Of a stretch of 64,000 nt of DNA, positions 54,897-64,000 are shown piece by piece. The notes beneath the pieces were generated by a model. That model had not been told where the DNA came from, did no database searches, and saw only the letters and a program-made list of their open reading frames with translations. This stretch comes from Gilliamella sp. Pra-s52 (GTDB lineage Bacteria; Pseudomonadota; Gammaproteobacteria; Enterobacterales; Orbaceae): assembly GCF_009795805.1 (NCBI RefSeq), contig NZ_WTEY01000002.1:186001-250000 (forward strand), in the 5' to 3' direction. The position numbers and the translations under genes were made by a program. Numbering within the stretch: the first letter of the stretch is position 1; every line of letters begins with the position of its first letter.

Positions 54897-55355
54897 TTAT
54901 TTGATTCTTTCAGCTAAATATCTTTGATAATCAGGTATCTCAATGTCAACTTCCTGCGTAAAAATAGAAGATTGAATTAATGCGTTAGCTGTAGCTTGAT
55001 TAGTAGCAACAGGAATATTCCAAACCGTTGATAACCGTAAAAGTGCTTTGACATCGGGATCATGAGGCACCGCATTAAGTGGATCCCAAAAGAAGATTAA
55101 AATATCAATTTTACCTTCAGCAATTAAAGCACCTATTTGCTGATCGCCCCCCATAGGACCACTAAGCATTGGCGTGATATTTAGCCCTATTTCTTGCTTT
55201 ATTAATGTTCCAGTGGTACCCGTGCCACATAAATTATGACGAGAAAGTTCCTCACGATTTTTTCTGCACCAATTAAGTAAAGAGTCTTTCAAATGATCGT
55301 GGGCAACTAAAGCAATATTCTTTTTAGCTGGCAATTTGCGTGTGGTATAAAGCAT
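54897..55355 (-). CDS. mgsA: Methylglyoxal synthase
   Basis: It converts dihydroxyacetone phosphate to methylglyoxal, a bypass that relieves phosphate stress when sugar phosphates build up. The 152 residues carry [13 protein letters not shown] (phosphate site), [26 protein letters not shown] with the catalytic Asp, and [21 protein letters not shown]. Length equals E. coli MgsA. First of an mgsA-mdtH pair. Confidence 0.96.
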   Translation of the reverse strand: MLYTTRKLPAKKNIALVAHDHLKDSLLNWCRKNREELSRHNLCGTGTTGTLIKQEIGLNITPMLSGPMGGDQQIGALIAEGKIDILIFFWDPLNAVPHDPDVKALLRLSTVWNIPVATNQATANALIQSSIFTQEVDIEIPDYQRYLAERIK

Positions 55356-55439
55356 TATTATTATCCTGATTTATTATTATTTTTATAATTTTTTAACAGA
55401 GTATTAGTTAAAGTGCAAGAAATATTTAATTTGTAAAAG

Positions 55440-55467
55440 ATAATAAAAAAGGCACCGAAGTGCCTTT
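55440..55467 (-). terminator. UUCG-loop terminator after porin 1
   Basis: Read on the minus strand: AAAGGCAC, a TTCG tetraloop, GTGCCTTT and more T. The very stable UUCG loop and U run make this a strong intrinsic terminator for the porin gene. Confidence 0.9.
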
Positions 55468-55490
55468 GTAATATACCAAAATTTAATCAA

Positions 55491-56636
55491 TTAAAATTGA
55501 TAAATTAAACCAAGTGCCACTGTATCTTTGGTTGTGCCATTGATTTGTGATTTTGTAAATGAACCATCTTCATATAAAGCACGACGAGCACCAATGTCAT
55601 TTTTATCTAACAAGTTGATTTTATAATCGATAATAGCTTGTAGATTTTTGTTAAAGTCGTAGGTTAAACCAACATCAACATATTTAGCTAAATCATTACC
55701 TTTAAGTCCTGCATCACTTGAATAACTAGATGCATCCTTAACTTTATGTTGGATATAAGCAACTGATGGTGTTAAACGTCCTACTTCAAAGTCAATGCCA
55801 TATTGAGCAACAAGTTCATAACCTTTGGTTTTTAAGTCATTAGCACGGTGAATAGATGATGCATTATCCCAACCATATTTTTGCTTGCCTTGAATATATA
55901 ATGCCGCTAAATAAAGGTTGGCGTTATTATATTTTACACCTGCAGACCATGCTTTAGCATCTTTATGACCACCAGTTTGAGCATAACCAGCACCAACTGA
56001 TAACCCCGTATCAAGCACATCCCAATCAACAACTGAACCCCATGCTTCAGCACTATCATTTTTATCATCATCACGCACATGGTTATTTAAATAACTAGTT
56101 GAGCTATTATCACCATTATCCGCATATTGAACAGCAAAACGTAAACCATTTGCTAAACCAAAGAAATCTGAATTACGATAAGTAGCAACGGCTTTTGTTC
56201 GAGCGGTTAACGCATAAAGATCATTATTTGAAGCATCACCACCAAATTCTGGTAAAACATCAGTATAAGACGTTAATGTTTTTAACACACCATCATTGCG
56301 ACCATAGTCGAATGAACCAAAATCACCAAGGTTCAAACCCGCAAATGCATAACGCACTTCATTATCGGAATTAGTACCTGTTTTAGCTTCGTATTCCCAA
56401 CGACCGTAACCCGTTATGCCGTCAGTTACTTGAGTTTGACCTGACATACCTAAACGTGCTGTAGTGTTATCACCTTCACCAGTTTGATTATTACGATCAG
56501 TGATATAATTTAATGCATAAACTCGACCATAAAAGTCGACTTTATTACCATCTTTATTCCACACTTCGATAGAAGCGCTTGCAGCACCTGCAACTAAAAG
56601 CACAGGAATAGCGATTGCTAATAGATTACGTTTCAT
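55491..56636 (-). CDS. OmpC/OmpF/PhoE-family porin, copy 1
   Basis: An outer-membrane trimeric 16-strand porin of 381 residues. It has a signal peptide (1-22, cleavage after ASA), mature start SIEVWNKDGNKVDFYGRV, the constriction-loop motif LPEFGGDASNN and a C-terminal Phe (LIYQF) for BAM recognition. The frame could begin at ATG 56648, but that codon is part of the GAGGGT ribosome-binding region; ATG 56636 mirrors copy 2. Ion preference and regulation are unknown. The region before it (56637-56893) has a 9-bp hairpin at 56699-56723 and otherwise A/T-rich DNA without clear OmpR boxes. Confidence 0.93.
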   Translation of the reverse strand: MKRNLLAIAIPVLLVAGAASASIEVWNKDGNKVDFYGRVYALNYITDRNNQTGEGDNTTARLGMSGQTQVTDGITGYGRWEYEAKTGTNSDNEVRYAFAGLNLGDFGSFDYGRNDGVLKTLTSYTDVLPEFGGDASNNDLYALTARTKAVATYRNSDFFGLANGLRFAVQYADNGDNSSTSYLNNHVRDDDKNDSAEAWGSVVDWDVLDTGLSVGAGYAQTGGHKDAKAWSAGVKYNNANLYLAALYIQGKQKYGWDNASSIHRANDLKTKGYELVAQYGIDFEVGRLTPSVAYIQHKVKDASSYSSDAGLKGNDLAKYVDVGLTYDFNKNLQAIIDYKINLLDKNDIGARRALYEDGSFTKSQINGTTKDTVALGLIYQF

Positions 56637-56698
56637 TTTTACCCTCATAGGTATTTTATGTTATTAAAGATGCAAATTACTTTGCTTTGGTTTAATAA

Positions 56699-56723
56699 AT
56701 AATTGTTAACAAATAACAATTAT
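56699..56723 (-). other. Hairpin in the leader region of porin 1
   Basis: ATAATTGTT and AACAATTAT pair perfectly (9 bp, 7-nt loop) about 65 bp upstream of the start codon. It could be a leader structure or an operator. Confidence 0.4.
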
Positions 56724-56893
56724 ATTATTACTGTGACATCTATTTTTATTAGATAAAATAGATCTTATTGTACATATTGCTTATTTAACAATAATAATTA
56801 GATTAATTCTGCGAATTTACGATTATTTTAATACTTAATGTAAAATATTTTAATAACAAAATGTGCTTTTGGTTTGAAAGAGATTTAAGAGAT

Positions 56894-56920
56894 AAAAAAA
56901 GGCACCTAGGTGCCTTTTTT
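56894..56920 (-). terminator. Intrinsic terminator after porin 2
   Basis: An A-rich arm AAAAAAGGCAC, a 4-nt CTAG centre and GTGCCTTTTTT form an almost continuous palindrome with T runs on both sides. Strong on the minus strand behind porin 2. Confidence 0.88.
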
Positions 56921-56937
56921 AAGATATTAAGAAACAA

Positions 56938-58107
56938 TTAGAATTGGTAAATTAAACCAACACCTAACACGTCTTTAGTACCTGGTTTATTCAAGTGACG
57001 ATCACGCTGAGTTTTTGTATTATCTGCTGCACCGATATCTTTACGATCAAGAAGATTGAATTTATATTCAACAATCGCACTAAAGTTTTTGTTTAAATCA
57101 TAAGTCGCACCTAAAGATACATACTTAACTTCTGGTGAATTGAAACCTCTGTATTTCCAAAGGTAACCATATTTAGAAAAATTATCATAATCAGTAGATT
57201 TTAATTTGTGTTGGACATAAGCTAAAGATGGAGTTAAACGACCAACCTCAAGATCAATACCATATTGAGCAACTAATTCAAATCCTCTGACTTTCAAATC
57301 AGTGTTTCTCAAATAATAATCTTTATCATTTACTGAATCATGATAATAAGTAGCAAGGCTATTCTTCAGTTTGCTTTGAAAGTAGTTAGCTGCTAAATAT
57401 AGATTGTAGTTATCATATTTAAGACCACCAGCCCAAGTACTTTGACGATCATTGCTGTTTGAAGTTTGAGCATAACCCGCACCAGCAGTTAAACCGCTGT
57501 CAAAAATATTCCATTGAATATTTGCACCATAGGCTTCACGAGATTCGCCTCTGATAGAGTCTTGTCTATATTTATTTGAGTTATCACCATTATCAGCATA
57601 TTGTAATGCAAAGCTTAAATCGTCAGTTAAACCGAAGAAGTTGTTGTTACGATAAGTTGCAACTGCTTTAGTACGAGCTGAAAGAACATGCCAATCATTA
57701 TTTGATGCATCACCACCAAATTCTGGTAATACGTCAGTATAAGCAGTAATTGCTTTTAACACACCGTCATTACGACCATAATCGAATGAACCAGCATCAC
57801 CAAAATTTAAACCAGCAAATGCATAACGCACTTCATTATCAGAATTTTTACCCGCTTTCGCTTCGTATTCCCAACGACCATAGCCAGTTACGCTATCAGT
57901 AATTTGAGTTTGACCTGACATACCTAAACGAGCTGAAGTATCATCACCTTCGCCTTTTTGACCACGATCAGTGATATGGTTAGCTGCTTTTACTCGACCG
58001 TAAAAATCAACTTTATTACCGTCTTTGTTCCAAACTTCGATAGATGCATTTGCACCAGCTGCAACTAAAAGTGCAGGGATAGCGATTGCTAATAGATTAC
58101 GTTTCAT
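56938..58107 (-). CDS. OmpC/OmpF/PhoE-family porin, copy 2
   Basis: A 389-residue outer-membrane porin and tandem paralogue of copy 1. Signal peptide (MKRNLLAIAIPALLVAAGAN, cleavage near ANA), mature start SIEVWNKDGNKVDFYGRV, loop 3 LPEFGGDASNN and C-terminal LIYQF. The two copies agree closely in the strands and signal, and diverge in the surface loops (about 180-310), as expected under phage or host selection. The identical GAGGGTAAAAA ribosome-binding region precedes both. As in E. coli (ompF-asnS) the porin lies next to asnS. Confidence 0.94.
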   Translation of the reverse strand: MKRNLLAIAIPALLVAAGANASIEVWNKDGNKVDFYGRVKAANHITDRGQKGEGDDTSARLGMSGQTQITDSVTGYGRWEYEAKAGKNSDNEVRYAFAGLNFGDAGSFDYGRNDGVLKAITAYTDVLPEFGGDASNNDWHVLSARTKAVATYRNNNFFGLTDDLSFALQYADNGDNSNKYRQDSIRGESREAYGANIQWNIFDSGLTAGAGYAQTSNSNDRQSTWAGGLKYDNYNLYLAANYFQSKLKNSLATYYHDSVNDKDYYLRNTDLKVRGFELVAQYGIDLEVGRLTPSLAYVQHKLKSTDYDNFSKYGYLWKYRGFNSPEVKYVSLGATYDLNKNFSAIVEYKFNLLDRKDIGAADNTKTQRDRHLNKPGTKDVLGVGLIYQF

Positions 58108-58392
58108 TTTTTACCCTCATGGTTATTTTTTTAAAAAGACACATCCCATAAGTTTAGTGTCATTTTTGTTTAAAAATTCTTCATCCGAAAGATAATTATA
58201 TTTAGATTATCTTTATTCACTTTTTACAGTATCGTAAATTATGTATAAATTTTTTCTAAAATCAAGCGAACTTTTAATTAAATGTGATGTCTAACCCCAA
58301 ATTCAATCCTGTTAGATTATTTTTTAATCGATTAAAGATTAAAATTTGTTAATTTTTAATTCTAATCAAACTTGGGAGGACTTTCGATTAAA

Positions 58393-59796
58393 TTAAAAAT
58401 TGGCATTACGTGGCGTTCTTGGGAACGGGATTACGTCGCGTACATTTTGCACACCAGTCACATAAACAATTAAACGTTCAAAACCAAGACCAAATCCCGA
58501 ATGTGGCACTGTACCATAACGACGTAAATCACGATACCACCAGTAATCTTCTTTTTTGAGCCCTAATTCATCCATGCGTTTATCTAACATATCTAGACGC
58601 TCTTCACGTTGTGAGCCACCAATGATTTCACCAATTCCTGGGGCTAATACATCCATTGCTGCTACCGTTTTACCGTCATCATTCATTCGCATATAAAACG
58701 CTTTAATGTCTTTAGGGTAGTTTTTAACAACTACTGGTGCTTTAAAATGTTGTTCAGCTAAATAACGTTCGTGTTCTGATGCTAAATCAATTCCCCAACT
58801 GACTGGATTTTCAAACTTAGCATCACAGTTTTGTAATATTGTGATAGCGTCAGTGTAATCCACTTGCGCAAAATCAGCTTTAATAAAGTTTTCAAGTCGA
58901 TTAATGGCTTCTTTATCGACATGCTGAGCAAAAAATTGCATATCATCAGCTCGTTTTTCTAGAACGGCTTTAAAAACATATTTGAGCATATCTTCGGCAA
59001 GCTTAGCGTTATCATCTAGATTAGCGAACGCTACTTCAGGTTCCATCATCCAAAACTCGGCTAAATGGCGCGTAGTATTTGAGTTCTCTGCCCTAAATGT
59101 TGGACCAAAAGTATACACTTTAGAAAGCGCACAAGCATAAGTTTCAGCATTTAATTGCCCAGAAACAGTTAAAAACGCTTCTTTACCAAAAAAATCTTTA
59201 TCAAAATCGACTTTACCATTATCTGATTTAGGAAGATTTAATAGATCAAGCGTTGAAACGCGAAACATTTCACCCGCGCCTTCAGTATCAGACGCGGTAA
59301 TAATTGGGGTAGATAGCCAAAAAAAGCCACGTTCATCAAAAAACTGATGAATTGCTTGCGCAAGCGTATGGCGCACACGCGTTATGGCACCAACAATATT
59401 GGTTCTTGCACGTAAGTGTGCTACTTCTCGAAGATATTCAATAGAGTGACGTTTTGCTGCCATTGGGTAGGTTTCTGGGTCATCAACAAACCCATATACT
59501 TCTACTTGCGTTGCTTGCAGCTCATATTGTTGACCTTGACCCGGTGATTCAACCACTTTACCGGTGACTTTAACCGAACAACCTGCCGTTAAACGTAAAA
59601 CATCTTGCTCATAATTAGGAAGATCTTTTTCAATAACGGCTTGGATAGGATCAAAGCAAGAACCGTCATAAACAGCCAAAAATGAAATACCGGCTTTAGA
59701 ATCACGTCGAGTTCTTACCCAACCTTGAACAGAAATTGTGCTACCAACAGCAATTTTGCCTTGTAACACATCAACAATAGATGCAACTGAGTTCAT
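58393..59796 (-). CDS. asnS: Asparaginyl-tRNA synthetase
   Basis: A class IIb aminoacyl-tRNA synthetase. The 467 residues have the N-terminal OB-fold anticodon domain (about 17-100, with [20 protein letters not shown]), motif 2 ([25 protein letters not shown]) and motif 3 ([15 protein letters not shown]). Length matches E. coli AsnS (466 aa). It lies between pncB and the porins as in E. coli. Confidence 0.97.
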   Translation of the reverse strand: MNSVASIVDVLQGKIAVGSTISVQGWVRTRRDSKAGISFLAVYDGSCFDPIQAVIEKDLPNYEQDVLRLTAGCSVKVTGKVVESPGQGQQYELQATQVEVYGFVDDPETYPMAAKRHSIEYLREVAHLRARTNIVGAITRVRHTLAQAIHQFFDERGFFWLSTPIITASDTEGAGEMFRVSTLDLLNLPKSDNGKVDFDKDFFGKEAFLTVSGQLNAETYACALSKVYTFGPTFRAENSNTTRHLAEFWMMEPEVAFANLDDNAKLAEDMLKYVFKAVLEKRADDMQFFAQHVDKEAINRLENFIKADFAQVDYTDAITILQNCDAKFENPVSWGIDLASEHERYLAEQHFKAPVVVKNYPKDIKAFYMRMNDDGKTVAAMDVLAPGIGEIIGGSQREERLDMLDKRMDELGLKKEDYWWYRDLRRYGTVPHSGFGLGFERLIVYVTGVQNVRDVIPFPRTPRNANF

Positions 59797-59953
59797 TTTA
59801 ATTATCCATCTCTACATTAATTAATTTGTTTAAGTCATATTTAAGTAATATAAATATATTCTAAGGTTTATTCCGTAACTAAATGGAATTAGTCAATAAG
59901 AAAATCTTTATCACTGATTTTTTATTTTAATATTAATAATAGGCTAATGATTA

Positions 59954-61147
59954 TCAATATTTAACACTAAAAGTTCGTTTTAATTCATCAATAAAAGCTA
60001 AATCTTGAGATATGGTTTTACCAGGACTGTCTGATAATTTAGCAACGGATTGATTATTACACTCTGTTAATTTGATGACAATATTCAATGCTTTCGTATT
60101 GGCCTCTTTAGAGGGAATATCGCAAGCTAAAAAACCACCTACACCAAAAGATAATTTTACCCGATGATTAAAATGCCGATAAATATTAAGTGCCTTATCA
60201 AAATTTAAACTGTCTGAAAATACTAATAATTTTGTTTTAGGATCGATACCTAACTGCTGATAATGGGCTATTGCCTTTTCACCCCATTGAATTGAATCAC
60301 CTGAATCATGACGCAATCCTTGATAATGCGAAGCAAAATGAAGATCAAAATCCCGTAAAAATGCATCCATCGTAATACAATCAGTTAAAGCAACGCCCAA
60401 ATCATCGTGATATTCATCTAACCAAACCTGCAATGCATTTTTTTGGCAATCCTCTAAATTCGGACTTAAACGCTGATGTGCTTGAAACCATTCATGCGCT
60501 TGTGTTCCAACCGGCGTAAGTCCTAAACGATAAGCAAGCAAATAATTACTCGTACTATGAAAATTAGTAAAATGATTTTTCAAATAACCAACAACTGCCT
60601 CTTGTACCGCAAACGAATAACGCCTACGTGTACCAAAGTCCATTAAATTAAAGTTCGACATATCCATATCGGCTGTCTGTTCATTAAATAACGTTAATTT
60701 ATCTTTTAGTCGGGCAAGTGCCTCGGGAACGCCAATATTTGGCGATCGAGCTTTATGCACAATTTCGCTAATTACAGCAAGTAATGGCACTTCCCATAAA
60801 ATAACATCTAACCACTTACCTTCAATACGAATAACTAGCAAGCCTTCTTGATTTTCAATTGTCAGTAACTCACTATTAAAACGCCAATTTTTGAGCCAAT
60901 TCAAATAATCAGGTTTAAAAAAAGGCATACGAGATAAATACTCAAACTCATCATCTAAAAGTGATAACGATTCCATTAATTTAACTTGATGAGTTATCTC
61001 ATCAGCATATTTCCCCAATAAATCATCGCTACGACAACGGAACTCTGCTGTTACTGTTGCATTTGGATAGTGATGAAAAACAGCTTGTTGCATATGCAGT
61101 TTATAAGCATCTGTGTCTAATAGTGATGTAATTATCGCTGGTAACAT
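59954..61147 (-). CDS. pncB: Nicotinate phosphoribosyltransferase
   Basis: It makes nicotinate mononucleotide from nicotinate and PRPP in NAD salvage. The 397 residues include [52 protein letters not shown] (phosphorylated His region) and [17 protein letters not shown]. Length matches E. coli PncB (400 aa). It complements the NadR-like protein of this window. Same strand as asnS, divergent from pepN. Confidence 0.96.
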   Translation of the reverse strand: MLPAIITSLLDTDAYKLHMQQAVFHHYPNATVTAEFRCRSDDLLGKYADEITHQVKLMESLSLLDDEFEYLSRMPFFKPDYLNWLKNWRFNSELLTIENQEGLLVIRIEGKWLDVILWEVPLLAVISEIVHKARSPNIGVPEALARLKDKLTLFNEQTADMDMSNFNLMDFGTRRRYSFAVQEAVVGYLKNHFTNFHSTSNYLLAYRLGLTPVGTQAHEWFQAHQRLSPNLEDCQKNALQVWLDEYHDDLGVALTDCITMDAFLRDFDLHFASHYQGLRHDSGDSIQWGEKAIAHYQQLGIDPKTKLLVFSDSLNFDKALNIYRHFNHRVKLSFGVGGFLACDIPSKEANTKALNIVIKLTECNNQSVAKLSDSPGKTISQDLAFIDELKRTFSVKY

Positions 61148-61302
61148 GTGGCTTTATTGTTAATACTCTAATTAAAATGTCAAAGATTATAGCAGAATAA
61201 TAATGAAGATATAGATTAATTATATAATAAGATTATTTTTAATCGGTTATACTATTAACCAGATAAAACTTGAACAAAGTATAAATAAAAGGCTCTATAA
61301 TA

Positions 61303-63936
61303 ATGAACACAACTACAACTCAATCTCAACCAAAGGCAAAATATCGTCTAGATTATCAAGCCCCCGATTTTACTATTACTGACATTGATCTTGATTTTGA
61401 TTTAGCCCCTGAAATAACAACCGTTACAGCACGTAGTCATGTAATTCGAAAAAATAATAACGTTAATGATCTTATTTTAGATGGTGAAGATCTGAAATTG
61501 ATTTCTGTTAATATCGATGAGCAACCGTGGCATGATTATCAAATCACAAAAACAGGATTGCTGATTCAAGGTGTTCCCGCAGAATTTACTTTAACAATTG
61601 TTAATGAAATCAAGCCCATTGATAATACCGCACTTGAAGGATTATATGTATCAGGCGAAGCGCTTTGTACACAATGTGAAGCCGAAGGATTTCGACATAT
61701 CACTTATTACCTTGATAGACCCGATGTATTAGCTCGGTTTTCAACACGCATCACCGCCAATAAACAACACTACCCTTACCTACTTTCAAATGGAAATCGT
61801 GTAGCACAAGGCGATCTATCTGATGGACGACACTGGGTACAATGGCAAGATCCGTTTCCAAAACCCGCTTATTTGTTTGCACTAGTTGCTGGTGATTTTG
61901 ATATTTTAAAAGATCAGTTTATTACACAATCAAAACGTAAAGTTGATTTAGAAATTTATGTTGATAAAGGTAATTTAGAACGCTCACATTGGGCAATGAC
62001 CAGTTTAAAAAATGCCATGCGTTGGGACGAAACGCGTTTTGGACTTGAATACGACTTAGATATCTTTATGATTGTTGCGGTTGATTTTTTCAATATGGGC
62101 GCGATGGAAAACAAAGGTTTGAATATCTTTAATTCAAAATATGTACTTGCCAAACCACAAACCGCAACAGATGATGATTATCTTGGTATTGAAGGCGTGA
62201 TTGGTCATGAATATTTCCATAACTGGACAGGCAATCGAGTCACTTGCCGAGACTGGTTTCAACTCGGTCTAAAAGAAGGCTTAACTGTATTCCGTGATCA
62301 AGAGTTTAGTGCCGACCTAGGTTCAAGGGCCGTTAAACGAATTGATGACGTAAAACTGATGCGAACCGTGCAATTTGCCGAAGATGCTAGCCCGATGTCT
62401 CACCCTATTCGCCCCGATCAAGTTATCGAAATGAACAATTTTTACACGGTTACAGTGTATGAAAAAGGTGCTGAAGTTATTCGCATGATGCATACATTAT
62501 TAGGTGAAGACAAATTCCAAGCAGGCATGAAACTTTATTTTAAGCGCCATGATGGTAGCGCCGCAACTTGTGATGATTTTGTTTCTGCCATGCAAGATGC
62601 TTCTGGTATCGATTTAAGTCAATTTAAATTGTGGTATAGCCAATCAGGTACTCCTGAATTAACGGTAACTGATAGTTATGATGAAAAAACTCAACAATAC
62701 ACCTTAACAGTTGAGCAATGTACAAAGCCAACACAAGATCAGCAGCAAAAACAAGCCTTACATATTCCTCTTGATATTGAATTATACAAAAAAAATGGCG
62801 ATATTATTGCATTGCAACATCAAGGTAAGCCTGTTCAGCATGTTTTAAATGTAACCAAGGAAAAACAGCAGTTTGTATTTGACAATGTCAGTGAAAAACC
62901 AATTATTTCATTATTACGTGATTTTTCAGCTCCTGTAAAATTACACTATGATTACCAAGATAATGACCTAATTTTTTTAATGCAACATGCCACTAATGCA
63001 TTTAGTCGCTATGATGCAGCACAAATGTTACTGGTCAAATATGTCAGAATAAATGTCCACAATTACCAACAAAATAAAAAGCAAATATTGCCAGAAGTTG
63101 TCATTGACGCTTTTAGAGCTGTGTTACTTTCTGATTCAATCGATCCTGCATTAATTGCTCAAATATTAACGCTCCCATCTGAAAACGAATTAGCGAATTT
63201 ATTTACTGTGGTTGATCCGATTGCTATTCATCAAGTACGTTTGTTTTTCTTAACACAATTTGCCAATCAACTTTATGATGAGTTATTAGCAGTTTACTAC
63301 CACAATAAAACAACACAATATCATATTGAACATATTGAAATTGCCAAACGCTCACTTAAAAATTGTTGTTTATCTTTACTTGGATATGCTGATAATAAAA
63401 CGCAAATTAATTCACTTGTTACTCAACAATATCACCAATCCAATAATATGACCGATTGTTTAGCTGCCTTGAGTATAGCTGTAAAAGCTGAACTTGATTG
63501 TCGAACTGAGTTATTGGTTAACTTTGATGACAAATGGCATCAAGATGGACTTGTTATGGACAAATGGTTAACACTAAACGCAACAAGCCCAGAAAAGAAT
63601 GTTCTTGCTACCGTGAAAAAATTATTAACTCACCGCTCATTTACACTCAGTAACCCAAATCGGATTCGTGCATTAATTGGAGCTTTTGTAAATAATAATC
63701 CTGTGGCATTTCACGCTGAAGATGGCAGTGGTTATCAATTTTTAGTTGAGATTCTCATTGAGTTAAACCAAAAAAACCCTCAAGTTGCCGCAAGACTTAT
63801 CGATCCATTGATTCGATTAAAACGTTATGACGAAAATCGCCAAAAACAAATGCGACAATCACTCGAAGCATTACTAAAAATCGAAAATCTTTCTAAAGAT
63901 TTATATGAAAAAATCAATAAAGCGTTAGAGGCATAA
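61303..63936 (+). CDS. pepN: Aminopeptidase N (M1 family)
   Basis: The main cytosolic broad-specificity aminopeptidase. The 877 residues carry the exopeptidase motif GAMEN (266-270) and the zinc site HEYFHNW with His302, Glu303, His306 and Glu325 (LKEG). The N-terminal beta-saddle, thermolysin-like domain and C-terminal helical domain are all present. Numbering runs five residues ahead of E. coli PepN (870 aa). Divergent from pncB, as in E. coli. A strong hairpin follows. Confidence 0.97.
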   Translation: MNTTTTQSQPKAKYRLDYQAPDFTITDIDLDFDLAPEITTVTARSHVIRKNNNVNDLILDGEDLKLISVNIDEQPWHDYQITKTGLLIQGVPAEFTLTIVNEIKPIDNTALEGLYVSGEALCTQCEAEGFRHITYYLDRPDVLARFSTRITANKQHYPYLLSNGNRVAQGDLSDGRHWVQWQDPFPKPAYLFALVAGDFDILKDQFITQSKRKVDLEIYVDKGNLERSHWAMTSLKNAMRWDETRFGLEYDLDIFMIVAVDFFNMGAMENKGLNIFNSKYVLAKPQTATDDDYLGIEGVIGHEYFHNWTGNRVTCRDWFQLGLKEGLTVFRDQEFSADLGSRAVKRIDDVKLMRTVQFAEDASPMSHPIRPDQVIEMNNFYTVTVYEKGAEVIRMMHTLLGEDKFQAGMKLYFKRHDGSAATCDDFVSAMQDASGIDLSQFKLWYSQSGTPELTVTDSYDEKTQQYTLTVEQCTKPTQDQQQKQALHIPLDIELYKKNGDIIALQHQGKPVQHVLNVTKEKQQFVFDNVSEKPIISLLRDFSAPVKLHYDYQDNDLIFLMQHATNAFSRYDAAQMLLVKYVRINVHNYQQNKKQILPEVVIDAFRAVLLSDSIDPALIAQILTLPSENELANLFTVVDPIAIHQVRLFFLTQFANQLYDELLAVYYHNKTTQYHIEHIEIAKRSLKNCCLSLLGYADNKTQINSLVTQQYHQSNNMTDCLAALSIAVKAELDCRTELLVNFDDKWHQDGLVMDKWLTLNATSPEKNVLATVKKLLTHRSFTLSNPNRIRALIGAFVNNNPVAFHAEDGSGYQFLVEILIELNQKNPQVAARLIDPLIRLKRYDENRQKQMRQSLEALLKIENLSKDLYEKINKALEA

Positions 63937-63945
63937 TCTAAAACC

Positions 63946-63980
63946 GATCATCCTGTTAATTACTAACAGGGTGATCTTTA
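63946..63980 (+). terminator. Hairpin terminator after pepN
   Basis: A 13-bp stem (63946-63958 with 63964-63976, one G-U pair) and a 5-nt loop are followed by TTTATC. It ends the window. Confidence 0.75.
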
Positions 63981-64000
63981 TCATAGAAAACAGTTGCCAA

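Noticed and set aside
1-64000. CRISPR array, tRNA/rRNA genes, prophage or transposase
   Set aside because: No regularly spaced repeats, cloverleaf-like sequence, or phage/transposase motifs were seen; the only repeats are the rlmKL duplication, the gene-end element and paralogous genes.

Overview
The window is low-G+C chromosomal DNA from a gammaproteobacterium. Nearly every housekeeping protein aligns, from memory, with its Escherichia coli or Haemophilus counterpart, and several gene neighbourhoods are enterobacterial: raiA-pheA, mtlA-mtlD-mtlR, aroK-damX-dam-rpe-gph-trpS, ubiE-ubiB-tatABC, ribH-nusB, gmhA-yafJ, and ompF-like porin-asnS-pncB divergent from pepN. AT-rich composition, E. coli-like order and locus-specific losses (aroB, ubiJ) fit a host-associated lineage such as the Orbales (Gilliamella/Orbus type). 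That placement is an inference; no rRNA is present to confirm it.

Layout. 1-4.9 kb: end of raiA, then pheA, mutY and rlmKL. 5.1-8.9 kb: a CRP-controlled mannitol operon (mtlA, mtlD, mtlR). 8.9-9.35 kb: an eroded second copy of the 3' end of rlmKL, so the mannitol operon lies between direct repeats. 9.5-12.4 kb: an unrecognised secreted protein, a UspF-like stress protein, a GNAT acetyltransferase and yceF. 12.4-21.9 kb, minus strand: a ten-gene iron-uptake cluster (periplasmic nitroreductase-like protein, FTR1 permease, P19-type periplasmic protein, DUF2318 Fe-S membrane protein, three FtsX/MacB-type permeases, two ABC ATPases, a DUF4418 membrane protein) behind a promoter overlapped by two Fur-box-like sequences. 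22-24.2 kb: an LtaS/OpgB-like phosphotransferase and a LysE-type exporter. 24.3-31.6 kb: gutQ, aroK-damX-dam-rpe-gph-trpS without aroB, then trkA. 31.7-34.1 kb: a TPP riboswitch followed by thiM-thiE-thiD, a thiamine salvage unit. 34.1-36.4 kb: small unrecognised exported proteins, an orphan CopZ-like metal chaperone and a repeat-bearing intergenic stretch. 36.4-43.3 kb: AI-2E family transporter, mnmE, a DUF218 protein, tag, an MHS-family transporter and gor. 43.5-49.8 kb, minus: ubiE-ubiB-tatABC-hldE (without ubiJ) and a NadR whose kinase domain has lost its P-loop. 50-52 kb: a yfiF-type SPOUT protein with an altered motif 2, nusB, ribH. 52.3-55.4 kb: gmhA-yafJ facing mgsA and an mdtH split by a one-base frameshift. 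55.5-64 kb: two tandem porins, asnS, pncB and divergent pepN.

The most notable features are: the iron cluster with two ABC modules, hairpins between its segments and an apparent Fur-regulated promoter; the rlmKL 3'-end duplication bracketing mtlADR together with a 32-33 bp repeat found at four gene ends; and a set of small erosions (NadR kinase domain, YfiF motif 2, mdtH frameshift, missing aroB and ubiJ). I saw no tRNA or rRNA gene, CRISPR array, prophage or transposase. All similarity statements rest on recall of known protein sequences; no database search was run.
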